Notes under the pieces: model-generated
What the model saw: only the letters and a program-made list of their open reading frames with translations
Databases searched by the model: none
Told to the model about the DNA's origin: nothing
Program-made: the position numbers and the translations under genes
In this document: positions 52,242 to 59,560 of the stretch, in pieces
Position numbering within the stretch: position 1 is the first letter of the stretch
Layout of the letters: every line of letters starts with the position of its first letter
DNA from: Stygiobacter sp. RIFOXYC2_FULL_38_25
GTDB taxonomy: Bacteria; Bacteroidota; Ignavibacteria; Ignavibacteriales; Melioribacteraceae
Direction: 5' to 3'
DNA: 64,000 nt
Assembly: GCA_001803165.1 (NCBI GenBank)
Contig: MHAZ01000002.1
Location: 40,252 to 104,251 of the forward strand

Positions 52242-53171
52242 TTACTCTCTAACCTCTTCTACCGGTTTATTTTTCGTATCCCGGTACTGATCATAAAGTA
52301 CAAGATATACAGATATAATTATTATGCCTGTGGCGACTAATAGGGCAGTAGATATCTGCTCGTTGGCTAAGAGCCAGCCAAGGAAAACCGCAATTACGGG
52401 ATTTACATAAGTGTGGGTTGAAATCCGTGTAACAGATGTATGACCCAGCAACCATACATAAGCACTGAAAGCAATCACAGATCCGAAAATAATAAGGTAT
52501 AAAAGCCCAAAGAAAGATTTTAAAGTAACCTGGCTTAAATGAAATTGCGATGGCTCACCAATGATAAAGCTGGTTATCAAAACCAGTGTACCGCCGAAAA
52601 ATAATTCCATCCCGGATGACAACATAGGGGATTTTGGAACATTTGCAACTCTTGAATAAACAGCGCCTCCTCCCCATGCAAAAGTGCCTAAAACAATTAA
52701 TGCAGAACCAAGAAAATCATTATTTGATGTTGTGCTGCCTGCTGTAGAAGCCACAAGATAAACAACACCCCCAAAGCCTATAAATAATCCTAATATTCCT
52801 CTTAGTTTTATACGTATATCCTTTAAGAAAAACCATTCTATCCCCATAATCCATAATGGTTCAGGTGTAACAAGTACCGCCGCCATTCCTGAAGGAACGT
52901 ATTGCTGCGCCCATGCCAGCAGCCCATGCCCGATCAAAAAGAACATTGCCCCTAATGTAAACAGAGGGAAAATATTTTCCCTTTTGATCTTTTCTTTGCT
53001 CTTAAACCGGCTTAATAAATAAAGAATTACTCCCGCCGTCAGAGATCTTACTCCAACCATCATTAACGGCGGTATTGTTTCAACTGCATAGCGGGTTGCA
53101 AGGTAAGTAGAACCCCATATTATATAAATGGCTGCAAAAGCCAAAAGTGTTTTTAGTTTCTGCTGTTTCAT
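52242..53171 (-). CDS. EamA/DMT family transporter
   Basis: 309 residues from the ATG at 53171 (an upstream in-frame ATG at 53219 would add 16 polar residues). Ten helices in two EamA repeats (AAIYIIWGSTYLATRYAVETIPP, and FLGSALIVLGTFAWGGGAVYSRVA). Family: efflux of amino acids or metabolites. Unrelated to its neighbours, as expected in a cassette array. Confidence 0.85.
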   Translation of the reverse strand: MKQQKLKTLLAFAAIYIIWGSTYLATRYAVETIPPLMMVGVRSLTAGVILYLLSRFKSKEKIKRENIFPLFTLGAMFFLIGHGLLAWAQQYVPSGMAAVLVTPEPLWIMGIEWFFLKDIRIKLRGILGLFIGFGGVVYLVASTAGSTTSNNDFLGSALIVLGTFAWGGGAVYSRVANVPKSPMLSSGMELFFGGTLVLITSFIIGEPSQFHLSQVTLKSFFGLLYLIIFGSVIAFSAYVWLLGHTSVTRISTHTYVNPVIAVFLGWLLANEQISTALLVATGIIIISVYLVLYDQYRDTKNKPVEEVRE

Positions 53172-53219
53172 AATTAACCTATTGTTTGAATTAGAAAGTA
53201 AACCGTAAAACGGTTTCAA

Positions 53220-53602
53220 AGTTTAGTTTTATTTTACTAAGCCCGTTATTAATCCCGGGGTTAATAAAAAATGACTGACTTGAATTATTTCAACAGTTTA
53301 CATGATTCTGTTTTCCATTCAGACAACTGGTTAATTAGTAAAATTGTCTATACAAAAATACAGGCAATTTTATTATATCAAAAAGAAAGTAAATGTAGGT
53401 AAGCAGACAAAATATTATTGAAGCAACAGAAAGAAGGATAATTAAAAAACGGTATGGGAACTAAACCACAGCATGCCCCGCAGATTATGTGCGGGGAACA
53501 ACAATGACGATTGGTTACAACTACTTTTATTTACCTGTGCCGCTTTCCGGCAGATGCCGTACTGAAATTAGTTTACCCCAAACTTAATTTGGAGCTGCCG
53601 TG
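53220..53602 (-). other. Spacer with attC-like 3' end of the 134-residue gene and a CCCCGCA repeat
   Basis: On the minus strand GCCTAAC (53608-53602) contains the stop codon of the 134-residue gene, then ACGGC. Further on lies the palindrome CCCCGCA / TGCGGGG (53476-53496) with flanks shared with the two other copies. The part close to EamA holds no feature I can name. Confidence 0.45.
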
Positions 53603-54007
53603 TTAGGCGGGAGTTCTTTTCTTTTTTTGAATTTTATAAAATAATGAAGGTGCAACAGCTACCCAAAGTAAAACCAATATCCAAACGCGACCTTCATAAA
53701 TATTATAATCCCCAAACACAGAAGACCAATCACGGTTCTGAAATAATTTTGCCATTCCGGTTTCAAACACAATAGTTAACACCATCCACAAAAATCCAAT
53801 ATGCATTGTTTCTTTCAATGATTCTGGCTGCCAACGACTGATGATCCAGTAAATATAGAATCCGAACAAAGTGATGCCAATAATTGTTGAGAGCTGATGT
53901 GCATGCAAATCTCCAAGAGAGCTCTGGAAGACAACTTGTCTGAACGAGCCGTTTATAAAGGCAATCACAACTAATGGTAGCCAGCCGACAAAATATTTCC
54001 ACTTCAT
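53603..54007 (-). CDS. Hypothetical four-helix membrane protein
   Basis: 134 residues, about four helices (YFVGWLPLVVIAFINGSF; STIIGITLFGFYIYWII; GFLWMVLTIVFETGM; VWILVLLWVAVAPSLFY). Its stop codon is inside the R''-like core GCCTAAC. Not recognised; typical single-gene cassette content. Confidence 0.7.
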   Translation of the reverse strand: MKWKYFVGWLPLVVIAFINGSFRQVVFQSSLGDLHAHQLSTIIGITLFGFYIYWIISRWQPESLKETMHIGFLWMVLTIVFETGMAKLFQNRDWSSVFGDYNIYEGRVWILVLLWVAVAPSLFYKIQKKKRTPA

Positions 54008-54024
54008 ATTTAGACCTCGTTAAC

Positions 54025-54201
54025 TTTTCCCATAAGGTAGTTGCCGATAAGCCGCCACCCAGCCTGCCCCGCAGATTATGTGCGGGGAACAGATGTGACA
54101 AACAGAAAAACTACCGCCAACTTGTCCGCCGTCTTTTGGGGCGAATAATTTTTCACTACGACAGATTCGAAGAAGCGGCCTGGTGGCAAAGCGAGTTATA
54201 C
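54025..54201 (-). other. attC-like spacer between SMP-30-like and 134-residue genes
   Basis: Minus strand: GTATAAC (54201-54195) after the SMP-30-like gene, the CCCCGCA / TGCGGGG palindrome (54067-54087), then GGCAAC-TA-CCTTATG as a diverged R' side. The block GTTGCCGATAAGCC (54039-54052, plus strand) aligns with the corresponding blocks of the other spacers. Confidence 0.5.
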
Positions 54202-54205
54202 CATT

Positions 54206-55153
54206 TTACAATTTATATTTTAGAATATTTACATTAGTTAAAATTGATTTATCTTTTATTCCCTTTCGTGAATAGTTACCTATTTGACTATTCGCAATAC
54301 AGAATAAGTTATTGTTTACAATTACAAACGTAGTTGGAATATCAAAGGTAGGATTGTCCTGATCAATAATCATTTGTTCAGACATCCTAATCATAGTGGA
54401 ATCTAAGAAATACCGGATGATTTTTATTTCACTTTTGTTTTGTACCTCATTTTGAATCCCGATTAAACTATTTTTGTAAAATTTTAATCCATCAATTCCT
54501 TTAGAAGTTTCAGAAAGATTAGTATTTAATAGTTTCCGTTTTTTTAAGTCTATTACACATATCCCGTTTGTATCCGAAGCAACATATAAATATTTGTCAT
54601 CAGGGGAGATAGTAATACCATTTGGATACTTCATATTCATATCCTTCAATATTAGTTCAACCCTATTTGATTCTATATCAATTTTAAATACACTATGATT
54701 CGCAAGATTTGTATAATAGACATTACCCTTGGAATCTAAGACAAGGTCATTTATTAAATATTTTAAAGTATCGTTACCTTCATAAGAATGCAGTAACCGA
54801 CCCGTTTCTAAATCAAACTTAGCAACTGTTGTTCTATATGGATTATCTTCTAGACTTTCGGCACAAGCCCACAAAACTTTATTTGATTCATCAACAGCAA
54901 GACCTAAAACCATCATTCCTAAGACTTTAGAACTAATAAAATCTCGATATTTTCCAGTTGTAGAATCAATTTGAATAATCTTTGTTTTATTTAAGCTGCT
55001 AAGATAGAATGATTTTGTTGATGACGAATATGTTATTCCTTCAGGTATTAAATCTTTTTCACCGATAGTAAAGGCAACTTCGCTTTTATGATATTCTTGA
55101 TGAAAGCAAAACAAAATTGGAATTACGAATAACAAATAAAATGTTTTTTTCAA
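54206..55153 (-). CDS. SMP-30/gluconolactonase-like beta-propeller protein
   Basis: 315 residues, hydrophobic N-terminus (signal), then six-blade propeller-type repeats (EGITYSSSTKSFYLSSLNKTKI, LGLAVDESNKVLWACAESL, INDLVLDSKGNVYYTNLA, PNGITISPDDKYLYVAS). Start is a TTG in GAGGTCTAAATTTGAA; the adjacent cassette has the same leader with ATG. Function: extracytoplasmic lactonase-like or binding protein, unproven. Confidence 0.75.
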   Translation of the reverse strand: MKKTFYLLFVIPILFCFHQEYHKSEVAFTIGEKDLIPEGITYSSSTKSFYLSSLNKTKIIQIDSTTGKYRDFISSKVLGMMVLGLAVDESNKVLWACAESLEDNPYRTTVAKFDLETGRLLHSYEGNDTLKYLINDLVLDSKGNVYYTNLANHSVFKIDIESNRVELILKDMNMKYPNGITISPDDKYLYVASDTNGICVIDLKKRKLLNTNLSETSKGIDGLKFYKNSLIGIQNEVQNKSEIKIIRYFLDSTMIRMSEQMIIDQDNPTFDIPTTFVIVNNNLFCIANSQIGNYSRKGIKDKSILTNVNILKYKL

Positions 55154-55174
55154 ATTTAGACCTCTGATTTAATG

Positions 55175-55524
55175 GTAAAACTACGTTGCCGCTAACCGGC
55201 AGACCAGCCTGCCCCGCAGATTTTATGCGGGGAATAGCAATGCCAATTAACCGCAACAACTTTTATTTACCTGTCCGCTGTCTTTATGTCGGATAAAATA
55301 TTTCTTAGAATTCAGGGCGTGAGATAATATTCTTAATCATCTTATTCCCTTTTATTTTCAACAACATGTCTTCAATAAACAAAACTTTCTTTTCTATCTC
55401 ACGCCCTAAACTACCCTAAAGAGCAACTTATTTTGTAAACATAATTTCTAATTACACAAATGCCGCACTGAAAAACAGTCTATCCCGCTTTGCGGGGCTA
55501 TCCGTGTTGAGCGCCGGGTTATAC
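55175..55524 (-). other. attC-like spacer between RHS-like and SMP-30-like genes
   Basis: Minus strand: GTATAAC (55524-55518) then CCGGCGCTCAACACGG; at the other end GCAACG-TA-GTTTTAC (to 55175). Between them a CCCCGCA / TGCGGGG palindrome (55212-55232) and an inserted 94-bp inverted-repeat element (55314-55407), which explains the unusual length. Confidence 0.5.
55314..55407. mobile_element. 94-bp MITE-like element with 13-bp inverted repeats
   Basis: AGGGCGTGAGATA (55314-55326) and TATCTCACGCCCT (55395-55407) are perfect inverted repeats around an AT-rich, non-coding interior. Element-like size and ends; no clear target duplication is seen. Confidence 0.55.
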
Positions 55525-55536
55525 CACGTTTAATTT

Positions 55537-56298
55537 TTAATAATATTCAAATATGACCTTTTGAGAACCAGAAGTACAACTTATCGGGAAATTACTTCCA
55601 TTATATTCATAGCTATATTTACGTGCATAGTCCGCACCAATCATCATATAATTTATTTGTGAATGCTCAACAATATTATTTGGACTTAGATTATATACAT
55701 CAACACTTTTAGTTAAAAACTGTAATGGATTATTTTTATTGTCATATTTGTACTTATCGTTAAAGGATAATTTCCCACCTTGGTAAAAGTTTGTCTCAAT
55801 TACATTACCAACTGAATCATAAAATAATTCCAAATATTTTGTTTTAGTTCCCTCAGTATTATAAATACTCTCAACAACTATTCTATTATTAGTGTCGTAT
55901 TCATAAGTTGTAGTACTCCTAAAATCGTATGTATCAGTTCCCATAAATAGATAAGCTAAAGTTTTCACAATAAAATTCTTTTGGTCGTATTCGTGAAGAA
56001 AATAAGAATATTCAGGACCGCCAAAATAAGTATGATATGTTGTTTCTTTGATAATGTTGTTTTTATCATTATAAAAGTATTCAATCTTCGCTTCCAATTT
56101 GCCATCACCGAAATTTTCACGTTTAACGACTTTAAATGATGAGTCATAAAAATATTCAATATATGAATTCTTAGTAGCTTCAGGATATTGTCTATGAAGC
56201 AAATTCTTATTCGATAATTCATCGGGTTGGGTTATTTCATCTTCACAACCAAATATGATTAGAGCCAATGCAAAAATAATTATTAGCTTATGCTTCAT
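55537..56298 (-). CDS. Lipoprotein with YD/RHS-like repeats
   Basis: 253 residues from the ATG at 56298 (MKHKLIIIFALALIIFGC, lipobox); an earlier in-frame ATG at 56355 would run through the cassette boundary. The body has at least five RHS-type strands (YFYDSSFKVVKRENFGDGK, YFYNDKNNIIKETTY, YEYDTNNRIVVESIYN, LFYDSVGNVIETNFY). Function unknown. Flanked by 10-bp inverted repeats GTTATACCAC (55518-55527) and GTGGTATAAC (56320-56329). Confidence 0.75.
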   Translation of the reverse strand: MKHKLIIIFALALIIFGCEDEITQPDELSNKNLLHRQYPEATKNSYIEYFYDSSFKVVKRENFGDGKLEAKIEYFYNDKNNIIKETTYHTYFGGPEYSYFLHEYDQKNFIVKTLAYLFMGTDTYDFRSTTTYEYDTNNRIVVESIYNTEGTKTKYLELFYDSVGNVIETNFYQGGKLSFNDKYKYDNKNNPLQFLTKSVDVYNLSPNNIVEHSQINYMMIGADYARKYSYEYNGSNFPISCTSGSQKVIFEYY

Positions 56299-56322
56299 AA
56301 TACTCACAATGGTTTTTAAGTG

Positions 56323-56512
56323 GTATAACGGCGTTGCGTTTAGCCCGTCGCCCATAACAACAAAGCAGCAATTATCAATGCAATTTTATTTTTAAAACCA
56401 GTTTTGTATTGCAATCACACTTTTAAGAACAACTTACTTTGAAAAGCTAAACCAAATAACTGCAACTCAGACCGCTTAACAAGAAGCGGTCGCTTTGAGT
56501 TACGGGTTATAT
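56323..56512 (-). other. attC-like spacer between WG-repeat and RHS-like genes
   Basis: Minus strand: ATATAAC (56512-56506), ACCGCTTCTTGTTAAGCGGT hairpin, and GCAACG-CC-GTTATAC (to 56323). Good example of the site architecture. Confidence 0.55.
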
Positions 56513-56517
56513 TGAAG

Positions 56518-57381
56518 TTAAGGGTCTTGCTCTATTTCAATTATCTCTATATAGCTATCTTTTTTTAATATAATTACGTAACTCCATTCGAACACAACTT
56601 CTAATTTCTCAGCACCAACACTTTTAAAATATCCTTCATATTTATGTTTGTTCATGACATAATACAATGCTTGGTACATGTTTATTGCAGGTATCCTCGT
56701 TGTATGTTCAAAAACGTTGTCATACTTCGTCCAAAAAGTAATATTGTGATCAAACCTATAACGACGAATCCATTCAAATCCAGAATGTATACTACGCTTA
56801 GTATTTATTTGAGGCATATTTTCATAAGCTGATTGAAAATCTTCTGATGATAGGTATGATATAACATCGCTCTGATTTGTAATAGCATAATTCAGAATTT
56901 CATTTATTTCAGATAGCACTTCATTTTTAGTATTTATGACAATTGTCCGATTGTCTTCCATGATTACAACTGCTTTCCCATCGATGAATTTGCTAGCTCC
57001 AATATATTGGCAAGGAATTATTTGCACATTATTTAAATCTACATACCCCCATTTGCCATTGTTGTGAATCAGCACTATCCCTTCACTAACTGTTTCGATA
57101 TCCTGATAGTCTGCCGGAATAACAATTTCACCTCTTTGATTGACTAAGCCAACTCTAGAATTCAATCTGATTTTAATATATTCAGTATCATAGATTTTAT
57201 AAGCTTCCTCATATATTGGCTTACAAATGGTATCCCCGTTTTGACTAATAAAACCATAATACATTTTATGTCCGCCATCAAATGGCACTTCTACATAATA
57301 AATAACTAAATCATGATTCTGAGAATAAAATTGAGTATAACTGATTAACAGAACAAAGGTTATAACTAAAATATTTCTCAT
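56518..57381 (-). CDS. Exported WG-repeat protein
   Basis: 287 residues from the ATG at 57381, signal peptide to FYSQ. Contains WG_beta_rep units (YYGFISQNGDTICKPIYEEA, RVGLVNQRGEIVIPADYQDI, KWGYVDLNNVQIIPCQYIGA) and a C-terminal alpha/beta part. Function unknown. The gene is enclosed by perfect 12-bp inverted repeats GTTATATTGAAG (56506-56517, directly after the stop) and CTTCAATATAAC (57388-57399). Confidence 0.78.
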   Translation of the reverse strand: MRNILVITFVLLISYTQFYSQNHDLVIYYVEVPFDGGHKMYYGFISQNGDTICKPIYEEAYKIYDTEYIKIRLNSRVGLVNQRGEIVIPADYQDIETVSEGIVLIHNNGKWGYVDLNNVQIIPCQYIGASKFIDGKAVVIMEDNRTIVINTKNEVLSEINEILNYAITNQSDVISYLSSEDFQSAYENMPQINTKRSIHSGFEWIRRYRFDHNITFWTKYDNVFEHTTRIPAINMYQALYYVMNKHKYEGYFKSVGAEKLEVVFEWSYVIILKKDSYIEIIEIEQDP

Positions 57382-57399
57382 GCTTCCCTTCAATATAAC

Positions 57400-57782
57400 T
57401 ATTAATTATCCCGATTGACTTCTGCTCTTTCGTGCATCATATCTACCGGTTTTTACTTTGTTTATAAACTAAATCACTTTTTTCTGCGTGTTATTCCGTA
57501 AGCAAACGGCAAACAAGCATTCACTTTATTTTTTATTCGGAGAAAATCTATTTGGCGTTACTTCGTAAATCCCAATTCCAAATTCGTAATTTTAAATTCT
57601 TCGTTCTGGGGTTTTCCGGTTCCCCCGAAAGTTGAATTGAATGGAACCAACTTAAACTGAACTCAACTTACTTAGAGCCGGAAAGATTGTCAAGAAGCCG
57701 CTAGGTGATATTATTCGTAAATAGAATTTCTGTTTATAAATCGCTACCTTATTGCCAATAACTTGATGCAGATAAATTACAG
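57400..57782. other. Non-coding spacer at the upstream end of the cassette-like array
   Basis: About 380 bp between divergent transcription units. If the array were a complete integron, attI and the integrase would be expected here; neither is present. No gene or repeat recognised. Confidence 0.5.
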
Positions 57783-58460
57783 ATGGAAAATTTAGAGCTT
57801 ATAGAAAAAATCGGTTATTGCGTAGCGAGAGGAAAAGTTAATACTGCTTCTCCTTTTCCAAAAGATTTAATTGGTGAAGAAGGAACGGATGAGCTAACGA
57901 AAAAAGCGCTGGATGCTTCTTGCGAGCCGGAACTGATTTTGAAAGCATGTAACGAAGGAATGCAAATTATTGGTGAAAAGTTTGGTAGAGGAGAAGCTTT
58001 CGTTCCCGAATTGCTGATGTCTGCAAAAGCAATGAACGCTGTTATGGCTCATCTAAAACCATTTTTCAAAGCCGGTACAGTGAAGAAGAAAGGAAAGTTT
58101 GTGCTCGGCACTGTTGCGGGAGACTTGCACGATATTGGAAAAAATTTAGTTTCGATGATAGTTGAAGGAAACGGATGGGAAGTGATTGATCTTGGCGTTG
58201 ATGTGAACACAGCAAAGTTTATAGCTAAGATAAAAGAAAACCCGGGCTGCACTGTTGGACTCAGCGCATTACTAACCACAACAATGGCTAATATGTTCAA
58301 GACTGTAGAAGAAATTAAAGCACAGTTTCCCGAAATAAAAGTAATAGTCGGCGGCGCGCCCTTATCAATGGATGCAGCAAAGAAAATGGGTGCGGACGGC
58401 TATGCGCCTAATCCCCAGGGCGCAGTAGAATTTTTGAATACCACAGCTATAAATGTTTGA
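57783..58460 (+). CDS. Corrinoid (B12-binding) methyl-carrier protein
   Basis: 225 residues of the MtbC/MtaC type: N-terminal helical cap (about 1-95) and a cobalamin-binding Rossmann domain with the base-off motif DLHDIG (His116), then SALLTTTM and GGAPLS. Such proteins carry a methyl group on cobalt between a substrate-specific methyltransferase and a second one. No partner methyltransferase is next to it. The next gene is close but unrelated. Confidence 0.88.
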   Translation: MENLELIEKIGYCVARGKVNTASPFPKDLIGEEGTDELTKKALDASCEPELILKACNEGMQIIGEKFGRGEAFVPELLMSAKAMNAVMAHLKPFFKAGTVKKKGKFVLGTVAGDLHDIGKNLVSMIVEGNGWEVIDLGVDVNTAKFIAKIKENPGCTVGLSALLTTTMANMFKTVEEIKAQFPEIKVIVGGAPLSMDAAKKMGADGYAPNPQGAVEFLNTTAINV

Positions 58461-58531
58461 TAGATACAAACAAGATTATTTCTAATTGGTTGTTATATGT
58501 TTATTCTAAAATGAATTTTGCCGGAGCAGTT

Positions 58532-59524
58532 ATGAGATTTGCCGCCTTAATCTTAGCCATATCAGTTTCATTCAACACAATTAATTACAGCCAGGAAGGC
58601 AGCGCTCAGAAAAAATTGCTTATTAGATGTGATGATATTGGAATGTCTCACTCGGTAAATTTAGCTGCCCAAGAATTAATTGAAACCGGTCTCATATTTT
58701 CTGCATCGGTTATGTTCCCGTGCGGCTGGTATCAGGAGGGAGTTGATCTTCTTAAAGCTCATCCCGAAATTACTGTTGGAATACATCTTACATTAAATGC
58801 GGAGTGGAAAAATTACCGTTGGGGTCCGGTTGCCGGCAGAGATAAAGTACCCTCTTTAGTTGATGAAAATGGTTACTTCTTTCCATCGCGGGCAGCGTTC
58901 TTTGCAAACAATCCCAAACTTGATGAAGTTGAAACAGAGCTTCGCGCGCAGATTGAAAGAGCAATAAAGAGCGGCTTGAAAATTACTTATATGGATTATC
59001 ACATGGGTACCGCTGTTGATAAACCGGAGATGAGAAAGATTGTTGAGAAGTTAGCTAAGGAATATAAGCTTGGTATTTCCAGATACTTTGGCGAAGTTGA
59101 ATTGAAGAACATGTACTCGGATGATATTGCTGCAAAGAAAGATTCTCTGTACGGCAGGCTCTCTGCAATGAAAGCGGACGGAGTAAACTTGCTTGTTTGC
59201 CATATTGGTAAAGATAACGATGAACTGCGCGCTATGATTGACATGAATTCTTTTGGTCTAACTGAGATGAGCAAGCATAGAAATGCAGAGCTTAACGCGC
59301 TTAAAATTGCTAAGAAAGAAAACATCTTCGAGCTAAACAATATTCGTTTGGTAAACTACAACGATCTTGTAGAAGAAATTGGTTTGGATAAGATGAAATC
59401 TCCCGTCTCCACACGTTACTTTTCACCCGGTCCTGCATTTAGCGGAATTGATACGAGCCGATTTCTAAGCAGTGTTTATTCTTATAGATTACAAACCGGA
59501 AATTATATTCTCACGGGAAAATGA
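58532..59524 (+). CDS. Exported YdjC/ChbG-type carbohydrate deacetylase
   Basis: 330 residues from the ATG at 58532, chosen for GGAG at 58523-58526 and a clean signal peptide (MRFAALILAISVSFNTINYS). The YdjC motifs are present: RCDDIGMSHSVN (metal Asp pair), GIHLTLNAEW, and TYMDYHMGT. Family: removal of acetyl groups from N-acetylated oligosaccharides. Extracytoplasmic location is unusual compared with cytoplasmic ChbG. Confidence 0.85.
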   Translation: MRFAALILAISVSFNTINYSQEGSAQKKLLIRCDDIGMSHSVNLAAQELIETGLIFSASVMFPCGWYQEGVDLLKAHPEITVGIHLTLNAEWKNYRWGPVAGRDKVPSLVDENGYFFPSRAAFFANNPKLDEVETELRAQIERAIKSGLKITYMDYHMGTAVDKPEMRKIVEKLAKEYKLGISRYFGEVELKNMYSDDIAAKKDSLYGRLSAMKADGVNLLVCHIGKDNDELRAMIDMNSFGLTEMSKHRNAELNALKIAKKENIFELNNIRLVNYNDLVEEIGLDKMKSPVSTRYFSPGPAFSGIDTSRFLSSVYSYRLQTGNYILTGK

Positions 59525-59560
59525 TTTTCCTAAAATAATTTTTGAATACGGGGAAGTTTT

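Larger units (their letters stand above)
53471..55232. repeat. Three CCCCGCA / TGCGGGG spacer repeats
   Basis: Copies at 53476-53496, 54067-54087 and 55212-55232, each preceded by CAGC(C/A)TG-like bases and followed by GGAA. Copies 1 and 3 also share an ACTTTTATTTACCTGT block about 45 bp on. They are found only in the spacers of the minus-strand array and probably form hairpin arms of the recombination sites. Confidence 0.65.
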
